From contig CAJNDT010005866.1 in the NCBI GenBank assembly GCA_905221615.1, positions 186,001 to 250,000 of the forward strand: a stretch of 64,000 bases of DNA. The letters run 5' to 3'. The DNA is from Symbiodinium sp. CCMP2592. Taxonomy: Eukaryota > Sar > Dinophyceae > Suessiales > Symbiodiniaceae. Under the pieces are notes generated by a model. It was not told the DNA's origin and made no database searches. It worked only from the letters and a program-made list of their open reading frames with translations. This document shows positions 22,015 through 31,295 of this stretch, piece after piece (position 1 is the first letter of the stretch; every line of letters starts with the position of its first letter). Both the position numbers and the translations under genes were made by a program.

Positions 22015-23430
22015 CACAGTATACACCTAGAGATTCGGAGTGTTTTCGCACAGGAAGCCGGAACTCGATCGAACATCTCCTGCTTCGGCAACTTAGGGAT
22101 GCCGGAGCCGGAGCTTCGCCGACACCCTTTAAGCCCTGAGCTTTCTGTCCCAAAGCCTCGATCTTTCGTGAAGCCCTGCATCCTGAACCCTCCGCCTTCG
22201 AAAATCCAAATCCCCTCAGCCGGGAGCCTGCGCATTGATTTGCAGATGTCGCGCCTGAGCCATCCTAGAAAGAGCTCAGATAACGGGAATCATCATGTTC
22301 AGGTTTGAAGGGTTATGAGATTTCCGAGCGGTCCAGCTTCGAGATTGTCCGGGCATTCTGCATTCTCGTCGGTTTCAGAGCAGCGTTTGGGAGCTTTCGT
22401 AAGTTCTCTTGAGTACTTTTTGCAATATGGATCAACAAGTATTAATGTTCGCGCATGCCCGCAACGGTATGCATCCAAGGTTGCCAAAAGCGGAGGGTAG
22501 TTATCTAGACCACTGAGTCCATGTAACCCGGCAACACTGAAATCACTGCCTTTCCTGCACTCGTCCTGTCCGCGTCGTAGCACTTTTTCTGCTGATTCTG
22601 CGACCCAGAGCACCCCAAATAATCCGAAAGCCCTAGATTTCGCGCAGAGACGTTTAGGCCCTAACCTTCCCCACGACTCCTTGACTACTCAACTCGGGAT
22701 CCATGCTTCCAGGACGGGCAAGCAGCGGCGACGCCCAGGCGCCGCATCTTTTTAAGGGTTTGAGGTTTAGGGTTTAGGTCGGGACCTTCGTTTACAGGTT
22801 CATGCATAGCTGCGTGTTTCATAAAATCAGGGCTCTAATTCATGCCCTAGGATCGACACTATCAGGACCCCTCAATCAAGCAAGGTACCCCTGATCGTCT
22901 GAAGCTCTCAGTTGTCCTACAGAGATGCGGAAGACTAGAGCGAAAGCGAATCGCAGTGTCATAAATAATTCGATCCGGTGTCTACAGCTAGCTAGATATC
23001 TTTTGACCATGTTTCTGACATGGCCGAATTGCGCACAAAGACTTCATGCGGGTTAGGCTTCCGGGTTCTGAGGGGTCCGGTGTAGTGTTGACGGTTTGGG
23101 GTATGGGTCCGGGCACAGATCAGTTTCCACACTGGGAAACACTGCTGTTCTTCGGATGTCAAGAGGCCGGGAGGATCGGAAAGGAATCTCTGGATGAATC
23201 CTTCCTTGTTCCGATGTTTATGCACAGTATTTTGCAAGGAAATCGTATTGAATTATTAAGGCCCCTCCTATAACCGTCAGGGTGGCAAACGCAGCTGCAG
23301 CGGCTTCTGCCCGGCCCCTGTCACCTCCCAGAGGGCATATCGCATGTATCCGTCAGCCCCAGCTGATGCCAGGGTCGGAATATTAAAGCGCCTGAGACTC
23401 CCATTGTGTTTGTAGCATAGTATACCCACC

Positions 23431-23490
23431 AAACGTTAGTCTTATATCATTAAATCATTAACGTTAGTCTTATATCATTAAATCATTAAA
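23431..23490. repeat. Short tandem duplication
   Basis: ACGTTAGTCTTATATCATTA plus AATCATTA is present twice in tandem (period about 28 bp). Confidence 0.6.
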
Positions 23491-23637
23491 CTAGGACTAA
23501 TGGTAAACAATACTTTAATGGCAGTTACAAGTGCATTACTTTTCTTGGTGTTCTTCTTCTTTGTGTTCGTATGATTGGAATGGTTATCTTTGTTCAGATT
23601 GCTGTTGTTATTCGTTTTGTTAAGTCCCCTATATCAG

Positions 23638-23708
23638 CCCCTGCAAAGGCACATTACATGGTCAGAGCTTCCTGCGACACCGGTGATTTCGATCAGGCTT
23701 TTCGGAAG
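23638..23708 (+). CDS. Candidate exon
   Basis: AG (CTATATCAG) and a GT donor (CGGAAG|GTGCGG) flank a frame reading PAKAHYMVRASCDTGDFDQA, FRK. The frame stays open to 23755 if unspliced. Composition is protein-like; the family is unknown. Confidence 0.37.
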
Positions 23709-23921
23709 GTGCGGAAGTACCGCCACGCCTCCAGCAGACTGCCTTGTGACGCCTAGGTGAAGCCTAAAGATACGAATCCGATGAGAGAAGCTCCGAGCCC
23801 CTTTACAGCCCGGAAGCATGCAGCCCTAAGCTTTAGAAGCTTAAAGCCCACATCCACAAATCGAAGCAAACCTAAACCCTAAACCCCTTTTATCTGCAAC
23901 CCATCGGAACCTTAGTCTGAG

Positions 23922-23990
23922 GATCCTGTCCTCGCCCAGCGGTTGACGGACCTGGAGCAGAAGGCAGCGGAGATTTTCGGGGACTTCACT
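23922..23990 (+). CDS. Candidate 69-nt coiled-coil exon
   Basis: The acceptor TTAGTCTGAG and a GT donor (TTCACT|GTTGGG) bracket exactly 23 codons in phase 0-0, reading DPVLAQRLTDLEQKAAEIFG, DFT. The regular hydrophobic spacing suggests a helix. Confidence 0.45.
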
Positions 23991-24520
23991 GTTGGGGGGA
24001 ACCTAAGTTTCAGTTCTGTTGCTCAAGCGCCGGGCTGAGTGGCTAGGCTTGGGGTTTAGGGGGGGCCTTACAAGTAGGGTTCAGGTGGTTCAGGGTAGGA
24101 GTGAATTAGGTTATTGTTGTTTGGGACCTTTAGACACGCCGAACATGTAAACAGCTTCGCTTGCTAGCACTCTAGATTCCCAGAATCAGTCTCTGGCGCT
24201 GCTCAAAAACCCTAGACCCTCCGTGACTTTGCAGATGGCTTGTGCTTGCCACTCCATAATCTCGCCATCTTCCTGGAACCACTGGACACCGAGCCCTGCA
24301 AGACAGTTTCGCAGAAGAGATGGAAGCCGAAGCAATCAAGCTGGGGTTTCGCTAGGTTTCCGGTAGAATATGCAGAAAGCATACATGTCCTGTACACCCA
24401 AGTGGATATACCACGGTTTACTCAGACTCATTAGCAATGGTATCCCCGAGGTTCCATCACATGATACGTGTAGTGCAGCAAAACTGCGCGAACTGCCATG
24501 ATGCCAAACTCCTATCCCAG

Positions 24521-24605
24521 ACCATGGAGACCTCGTCTCAGGCGAATGGTGCTCTTGAAGTCATGAGATCACTGCTGAAGCAGCAGGAGGCCTGCAAAAG
24601 CGCAG
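24521..24605 (+). CDS. Candidate 85-nt helical exon
   Basis: AG (CTATCCCAG) and a GT donor (AGCGCAG|GTTTGC) flank a frame reading TMETSSQANGALEVMRSLLK, QQEACKSA. The frame is also open upstream (CANCHDAKLLSQ), so the exon may start earlier. Confidence 0.4.
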
Positions 24606-24824
24606 GTTTGCATATTCCTAAAGACCTAAAGCCCTCCACCAAAATTCGAAAAAAGCCCTAACAGTGGGTCCTGTCATTATCAGACAGGGGCTCGGTGGAC
24701 ATGTTTCAATAGAGTTATGCAAGTGCAGTCCCGTACATGCCGGATTTCGGAGACAGCTTATCCCGCAGAGACCGCGACAGTTTGACGCGGCAGTTGATAC
24801 GAATACGGGGGCCTAAATCATTAC

Positions 24825-24892
24825 CTATACTTTTTTTGGGTGTAATATAAATAGAAACCTTATTCTAATTATCAAGGCCCCTATTTAAGAGA
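24825..24892. repeat. Hairpin-element tail copy
   Basis: TTTTTTTGGGTGTAATATAA, then CCTTATTCTAATTATCAAGG CCCC, matching the tail seen at 11605 and 13405. The 5' half is degenerate. Confidence 0.35.
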
Positions 24893-25350
24893 TTTTCGAT
24901 CCGCCCTGTTGAGCACTTCTGAAGCTTCCACTGGACCTAGGCTTGAGGTTCCCGTTGCTGTGGGTCACTGGAAAGTTTCGCTCTTGAAAGGCAGGCACAC
25001 CAGGATCCTCCAACCTTAGTAGGATTAGGGTTCAGGTGTGGCTTCAGAGCTAAAGCCCTGGGCGTCTTGACCGACGATTTTGGGGAGTGGCGGCTGATTG
25101 GGCGATGTTGGCTCTCCCAAACCCCCTACAATTCACCGGAACCTAGAGCCTCAACCCTATAACTTCTCAGTGCTTACAACCCCTTCGCTCAACACTAGAC
25201 ACTGGACCTTTGCTGCTTTCAGTTCCGAGTTGGCGTGTCTTTGGGCATTCGGGTTGAGCGCACACTGCCTGCTCGGAAAATGGTGAAGCCCAAATCAATC
25301 GAAACCCGAACAGACGTTCGAGCATCCTGGTAAGCCCCAAGCCAAACCAG

Positions 25351-25438
25351 ACATCTGAACAAGACTTAAAGAGAGCTTCTTGGAATGACCTGAAACTGCC
25401 TGACGAGGCCTTGGTGGCTGAACTCCACAAGCTGAAGA
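25351..25438 (+). CDS. Candidate exon
   Basis: After GCCAAACCAG the frame reads TSEQDLKRASWNDLKLPDEA, LVAELHKLK. It ends either at a GC donor (GAAGA|GCTAAG) or, if terminal, at TAA 25441-25443. Strong protein-like composition. The product is unknown. Confidence 0.45.
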
Positions 25439-25520
25439 GCTAAGAGGTACACCTGGTGGGCGTACCGCGTGGAGTTTCAGGGTGAGGCTCTACCACAACC
25501 ACAACACAACCACCACAGCC

Positions 25521-25580
25521 AACATCATGCGCATCATCATCATCATCATCATCGTCATCGTCATCGTCATCGTCATCGCC
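25521..25580. repeat. (CAT/CGT)n microsatellite
   Basis: ATCATCATCATCATCGTCATCG-type array; poly-Ile/Val and poly-Asp frames are artefacts. Confidence 0.85.
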
Positions 25581-26764
25581 ACCAGCACCCTCATTAGCAT
25601 CATGATTTTGTTCTTCGTTGCCTTCTTCTTCGACTTCCCCTTTTATGGTCACCAGGGGTTTTCGTCCAAGTGTCTGTGAATCTGTGTGCTGGGAGGTATG
25701 TTGCCGACTGGCAAGACAACTTCAAGCCCGAACTCAGGCCAACGTGTAGTCAGAAATCACCGCGCAGCATTATAAGCCCCGAGCACCACGAACTCATCAA
25801 CACTGCAAGAAGCTGGTCATTTGCCACATCAGCCTGACAAAGAACTTTTGCACCAAGCGTCAGGCCCAGAGCCCCTGTTCTCCCCACGACAAATCAAACT
25901 GAGCCCTAATCCGACCTGGACCCTCCAGGTCCTAATTGTCTCATCACCGAGGCAAACTCAGCAGACCCCGGACCCCGAGATAGTCCCAGAAGCCGAGGCC
26001 ATACGAACCATGAAGAGCATGAGGAGGGTCCGTGAACAACCCCGCTTAACCTTCTCAAGGCCAAACGCTGCACTCCCAGAGCAACGCAGATGTGCCACCC
26101 GCACCAACTGAGAATAATTGCCGACACCCGGTGTTGTTGTTTGCTTGCTCGTTTTGATCAAGCTAGATTTTCAATGCTCTGTTATGTCCTCTCAGAAGTG
26201 TCTCCGCATCTAGTCTTGCTAGGACTGTCAGAACGCAGTTCGTCAGGCGTTCGTCGATGAGCCGCGTGGCCGCAGGGAAGACAATGGCCAAATGGCCCAG
26301 AGCACCCGCCTCCATCCGGGACCAAAGATGGCTGCCGAGATCTCTTACACCATGCGTGCCACCAAGTATAGCGTATGGTATAGAGTATAGTATAGTTATA
26401 AGATAATAATGTACCAATTACTGTAGTGGTAGTATTACGATAGTCATTTTATAGCTCAAAAATTAGAGGTTTCGAGTTTGGAGCCGGCATAAGCACAAAT
26501 AGAAGCGGATCCTGAAGTGCTCAAGCTACGAGCTTCTCTTGGGAGGCGCTAAGGGACGGCTTTCGTGATGGCTTCCTCCTGTGGCATTTTGTGAAGCTCA
26601 TACAGCGGCGCTTATAGTGTCGCTTCAGATGGATTGTTCGAGCCTCTTCGCCGGATTGAGGGTTCGCGGTTTGGGCTTCCATCTATGGCAAGGCCTTGAT
26701 CAGGCACCTACGTCAGGACCGCGATGGTGTGTTTTGAACAGGGATTCAATGTACCTACAGGTGC

Positions 26765-26950
26765 TCATGTGTGGTCCTTTAGTTGTCGCGATGATTTCGG
26801 ATTAGATGCATGAAGATTCCCTTCCGTGTTAGTCTTTCGTACTCTGCTGCCATCAGCATTCTTGGCGATAATCCCAGTGCCATCAATCTCCGCTTCCCAG
26901 TCTTCCCAGCGGATTTGGACACCACGACGACGTCCACGCTTCTTCCTCTT
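26765..26950 (-). CDS. Candidate minus-strand terminal exon
   Basis: The minus-strand frame opens right after an AG (CACTAG) and runs 61 codons to TGA. It begins KRKKRGRRRGVQIRWEDWEA and continues EIDGTGIIAKNADGSRVRK. The basic cluster followed by a W/E-rich segment looks like genuine protein. It is the only good minus-strand candidate outside the retrotransposon. The family was not recognised. Confidence 0.4.
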   Translation of the reverse strand, partial: KRKKRGRRRGVQIRWEDWEAEIDGTGIIAKNADGSRVRKTNTEGNLHASNPKSSRQLKDHT

Positions 26951-28336
26951 CTAGTGTTATGACTACTTTTTTGTTCCTTTGCTGCTGCTGGAACAACCGA
27001 TACCAAAGCCATGAACAGTACCATGGACTTGCAGTTTCTCAGGCTTCCCTCATTAAAACTGCTGTCATGGTGTTCGTACTTTCATCACCCTTCGCCGCTA
27101 TCTGCTACGAGTGAGCGTGGTCAGAATTTCCTGCGTTAGCAATGTTGCTCGTCTTGCAAAGCAAGAGCCCTAAACCCTGCAAACCCTGAAGCCTAACTTT
27201 GAAGCGCTCCTTGAGCCTTTCGGCTTCCACAGCAGGGTCCTCATGTCCTCCCCACCCAGAGCCTGGCAGGCCAAAAGCCCCTAATATGTGGTCTGAAGAC
27301 TTCGTAATCCTATCCCCGTACTGTCCCTTCGTAAATTATACCCCAGACCCTATTCCTCGCTGGGCACCAGTTTGAGAGACTAAGCGCTTAACTTTGATAC
27401 TGGCCCCTGTACGAATGAAAGGATATCGGTCAGTTTGCTGGTAAAGGGCCCCAAGAAGGAGATCAATGTTTGCCCTGGAGCATTTACTTAAACATAGCTC
27501 TTGAAGCATACTGGGGTTACGGGATCCTAAACTCAAGGTGCGAGTTTCCGAGGAGCTCCCCCCTTAGAACCCTCTGTCGAAACCACTCTCGCCTGCCTGA
27601 CCCAAGCCATGTCGAGCGCGTCGCTGCACCCGTCGGCGGCGCGAGGGCCCCAGAACTATCCTAAATCCTAAATCTAAATCAAGCGTCCCGTGTTTGTGGC
27701 CGCCCCCCCAACTCTATCGTGCGAGCTAGCGGCAGCTAGCGCCGACGGCCAGGAGTTCGCATTTCCACGATGGAGGGGTTGTGCATGGGTTCCGAGGTGT
27801 TCTGCGGTTCCCCGGTCTGAATGAACAACCTGCCTTGGGTTCTTGGCGGGGGCTTGCAATCGTGGATAGGGCCCTTCGAGCTTCGGAGCTTGGAGCCCGA
27901 AGCCATGGAAAACCAAACCCGATTCGGGAGGATTTTTCCTGGCAGTTTGTTTTAACCGGGGAAGGCGGGGCCCTGTTCCAGTGACACTCTATCGCCTAGC
28001 AAGCGCAGAGATGCAGTATAAGTGTAAGTAGGTATAAGTAGAAGTACAAGTATAAGTATGACTATAAGTATATAGTCTCATATCACAGTACGAACGCAGG
28101 TAGCAGACCCTAGAGTCTGCGTACATGAACCTTCTCACGCAAGCAGAGAGCAGCATGTGTGTTCCATCTTGCACTTCAGTAGCAATGTGCTTGGCTGAGC
28201 GCCTGGCGGTAGACGATCGTTCTGAGATGACTGCTGGTTGGGATCAGCTCAAGTCTAGGAACATGCCTGATTGCAGCACCTGAGTGTCCATCTCGATCGG
28301 GTCGCCATTGAATTTCTCTCATGTGTTCTCGCCAAG

Positions 28337-28484
28337 ATGGAAGGATTTCGAACTCCATGACCACAACGACCTGAGGTTCGCCGTTTCCCAACAGGATGCC
28401 ATGGCTTTCGGCAGTGAGGAGGCGACCATGGGCAGCTGGCGCAAGAGCGCCGCCTGGCTGCGTTTAGGCACTGAGGAGAGCTCT
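28337..28484 (+). CDS. Candidate exon
   Basis: The frame reads WKDFELHDHNDLRFAVSQQ and then DAMAFGSEEATMGSWRKSAA, WLRLGTEESS before a GT donor (GCTCT|GTGTCA). A strong acceptor (TTTCCCAACAG) at 28394 would give a shorter exon, 28395-28484, of exactly 30 codons. Codon bias is clear. The function is unknown. Confidence 0.47.
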
Positions 28485-28671
28485 GTGTCATTTTTTCGGA
28501 GGTGCGTTCCGACAGGAAGAGTAAGTCGAATTTTGGGGATATGCAGGAACATGAGAATGCACTATCATATTATTATAAGAAACAATGACCTACTCTGATA
28601 TACTATGATCCACCATGAGAATACACTATCATAATATACGGATAAACTCTGATCTACCATGAGTGTAAGCG

Positions 28672-29055
28672 ATATGGGAGTCTCCGAAAATTGGGGACCC
28701 TAACATAGTACCCTAAATAGTAGGACTAGTAGGATCCTTATTATATGGACCCCAAAACAAGGTACCTCCAATTTTTGGAAACTCTAGACTCTAGACTCTA
28801 AACCCTTATAGAGCCCTTCAAAGGAACCCTTGTAGTACCCTTCTAGAAACCTATTAAGGCCCAGGTAGTATTCATGAAGTGCTGGGAGCCTAATTTTCGG
28901 TTTCTCCCTAATATAGTACCCTAAATAGTAGGATCCTTACTATAAGGACCCCGAAACAAGGTACCCCTAACTTTCGGAAACTCTAAACCCTAAACCCTTA
29001 AAGGAACCCTTATAGATCCCTTAAAGGAACCCTTATAGATCCCTTAAAGGAACCC
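28672..29055. repeat. Left part of a hairpin repeat split by the retrotransposon
   Basis: It begins ATATGGGAGTCTCCGAAAAT. The matching inverted end (ATTTTCGGAAACTCCCATAT) is at 40154-40173, beyond the retrotransposon. Inside are tandem blocks with ACATAGTACCCTAAATAGTA and GGTACC...GGAAACTC. Joining left and right parts gives a repeat of about 430 bp. Confidence 0.5.
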
Positions 29056-29365
29056 TGAAGATTCTCTGGTTCATCATGAAGGTTCGGATTGTGCTGAGCG
29101 TCAGCGGCCATGCTAATCTTCTGCAGTATCGTTCCAGTCAAAGCAGAGAACGGGGTCGCAACACCATGGGCTTAGCGCCGAAGCTTTTTTCGCACAACAA
29201 CTCACATGTCAAGTGACTGTCCTCTGGACTAGTGCTTAAGCCTTCTAGATCTAGGCTTAAGAGAGACACGTTCATGCTGGCTTCTGCCGATCATGGCGGA
29301 GCTCAGCTCCGCCTTCGAGCCGTCAGGGCTCGCCGGAGAAGTGCTGGCCTGGGCGGGCTTCAACA
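29056..29365 (-). repeat. 3' LTR of the Copia element
   Basis: 310 bp, identical to 39812-40121 except for three substitutions (G/C, T/C, T/C), all in the part aligned around 29155-29190. Starts TGAAG and ends TTCAACA on the + strand. Confidence 0.95.
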
Positions 29366-29377
29366 CTCCTCCTCAGC
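29366..29377 (-). promoter_or_regulatory. Polypurine tract
   Basis: On the minus strand CTGAGGAGGAG lies directly before the 3' LTR, the position and composition expected for the plus-strand primer of an LTR retroelement. Confidence 0.55.
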
Positions 29378-29406
29378 TGCATCATCTCGTTTGAGATGGA
29401 AAGCTG

Positions 29407-30345
29407 CTACTCCCTTCCATCCCGCAAGGCCTGCAAACAGTAACGACAGATCATTCTGTCCTGGAGAGAAGTCGTATTCCGAAGGGCCTGGCAGGATCTG
29501 AAGAGATGAATAGCTCCCGGAGATCTACTTGAAGTCGTCATTGCGTGGAGCTCGCAGAGTTCACCGTAGGTGAGACCCCTATCAAAGTTCGTCTGGGTTG
29601 ATGCATCCTTCTTAGGCCTACCCGACTCTTCTAAACCACTATTCGGGAAGGAAGATCGAGTCTCGAGAGCCACAGAAGGGGGCAATGGTGGAGGATCCAC
29701 CGTAGAAAATCCATGAAATCCAAGAAGTCCATCAGGGTTGGTACTCGGGTTGGATACCGATGAAGATGGTGGTGGAGGGGGAGGTTGCGGCGAGAAATCC
29801 AGCGCCGGAACGTTGGACTGAGCCTCAACTTGCACTCGTAGGTAGGGAACACTCTGCTGTGGAGGCTGAGTTACATCGACTCCTGAAGTCCTTGTTGACC
29901 TCTGCCTCAAGCCTTCCCCTTGCAGTTCTCTCTCAATTGCCCTACGAATGCTTTCCTGCCGTCGCTCTCTACGAGACTGTTGCTCATCATCACCATCTCC
30001 ATCACTGGAAGTCACCATCCGTACCGCATGGTCATCACGACGCGGGCAACAAGATCTTAGGCAATATCTACCTGACTCCCACAAGAAAAGTATCGACATC
30101 ACCATCAATCCCACTAGAAGAGATAACTCTAACCCCAGCGGTTCGGACTCAGCGTCCTCGTCCTCTGACGCCTCGTTGAGGCTGGCTTGCAGCAGCAACA
30201 GGACTGCCATCAACCACAATCCTAGCCTATCCTGGCCTACGATCCCCCTAGATCCTACAACCCTAGAGGTATTAACCCCTGACCCTGTGCCAGCAGACTC
30301 CTGTACGACCTCAGCGGTCCGTAGAAGCGTATCAACCGCAGACAC
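29407..30345 (-). CDS. Retrotransposon tail ORF with two membrane segments
   Basis: 312 aa, in the same frame as the RNase H end but separated from it by a TAA (30379-30381) and about 33 nt. Near the N-terminus are two hydrophobic stretches (LGLWLMAVLLLLQA and LSLLVGLMVMSILFL) followed by CLRSCCPRRDD, then a Pro/Ser-rich middle. The C-terminus has a possible zinc site: CELHAM, GAIHLFRSC, ICRYCL. The position is that of an env-like or accessory ORF. No similarity to a known envelope protein is claimed; it could also be a read-through extension of Pol. Confidence 0.6.
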   Translation of the reverse strand: MSAVDTLLRTAEVVQESAGTGSGVNTSRVVGSRGIVGQDRLGLWLMAVLLLLQASLNEASEDEDAESEPLGLELSLLVGLMVMSILFLWESGRYCLRSCCPRRDDHAVRMVTSSDGDGDDEQQSRRERRQESIRRAIERELQGEGLRQRSTRTSGVDVTQPPQQSVPYLRVQVEAQSNVPALDFSPQPPPPPPSSSVSNPSTNPDGLLGFHGFSTVDPPPLPPSVALETRSSFPNSGLEESGRPKKDASTQTNFDRGLTYGELCELHAMTTSSRSPGAIHLFRSCQALRNTTSLQDRMICRYCLQALRDGRE

Positions 30346-30378
30346 CTGGGGCTTGCTCCTTAGGGTTTTAGGAGGGCC

Positions 30379-31295
30379 TTAACCAATAAGCTTACAGAGG
30401 TCATCTAACCGGGATTTGAGGAGGGCCTTTGTCAAACAGTCTCCGAGCTGGATGTCTCCAGGACAGTGGGAAATATCTATCTCACCCCTATCTATCATAT
30501 CCCGAATAAAGGCCGATCGTACCCTCAAGTGTCGGGTCCTCTGGCTCCCTTCTCCACCGGCTAAGGTCACAGCAGCCGTGTTGTCAATCATAAGGTGCTT
30601 AGCGCAAGGCATCTCCTCCAGCTCGCTTATCAAAGCATCCAAGGTCCAAAGACTGAGGCAACACAACCCCTTCGCATCCCGAGACAAGTTCCGATTCTGC
30701 TGTGCTTAACGTAACTATGCTCTGCCTATCTCTGCCTCTTTGACTTCCATACAACGCAGCACTCATCATACTGCAGTAGGATCCCACTGACAGAATGGCT
30801 TCCATGTGGTGCAAACGAGGCGTCCGTGTAGATACGCAATCCATCGGCCTTCCCAGGAATCAAGGTGAGTCTGTGAGACCTTGTATTGGCCAAAAACTCG
30901 AGAACCCTGGCTCCGATCTTCGACACTTGTCTCGGATACTTTGCAACCCAGCTAGCCATGAGCCCAACACAGAAAGCAATGTCAACTCTTGTCCTCTGTG
31001 CAATCCACAACAGTTCGCCGGTGATCCGTTGGGCTGCTCTCAGCTCAACCTCTGCAAAGTCCTCATCAGGAGGTACCTCGCGGATCCACTCCTTCGGGAG
31101 AGGAGCAGTTGGTCTTGAGTTCTCCTTTGCATCGTGGCTCCTCAAAAGCTCCGCTATGTATGACTCTTGGCCCAGACTATATCCAATCACTTGGTGGTCC
31201 TCATCAAGCTCTGCAAAGATATCCACTCCCAGAAAGCGCAAAGGATCCGTAGCTGTCGCCTCCTTTAATCCAGTGCATTTGCTGCAGCCACTCAA
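30379..31295 (-). pseudogene. Copia RNase H region, frame broken twice
   Basis: Three successive minus-strand frames carry one Copia RNase H domain: YTDASFAPHGSHSVSG near 30800, TLSTAESELV near 30700 and MIDNTAAV near 30590, the last frame ending KSRLDDLCKLIG before TAA. These hold the conserved Asp and Glu residues and the usual tail with DxLTK-like GDCLTKAL. Frame changes lie near 30720-30750 and 30640-30690. It degrades the RNA strand during reverse transcription when intact. Confidence 0.8.

Noticed and set aside
29232-29501. Short ORF present in both LTRs
   Set aside because: Identical in both LTRs only because the LTRs are identical; not in a position for element proteins.
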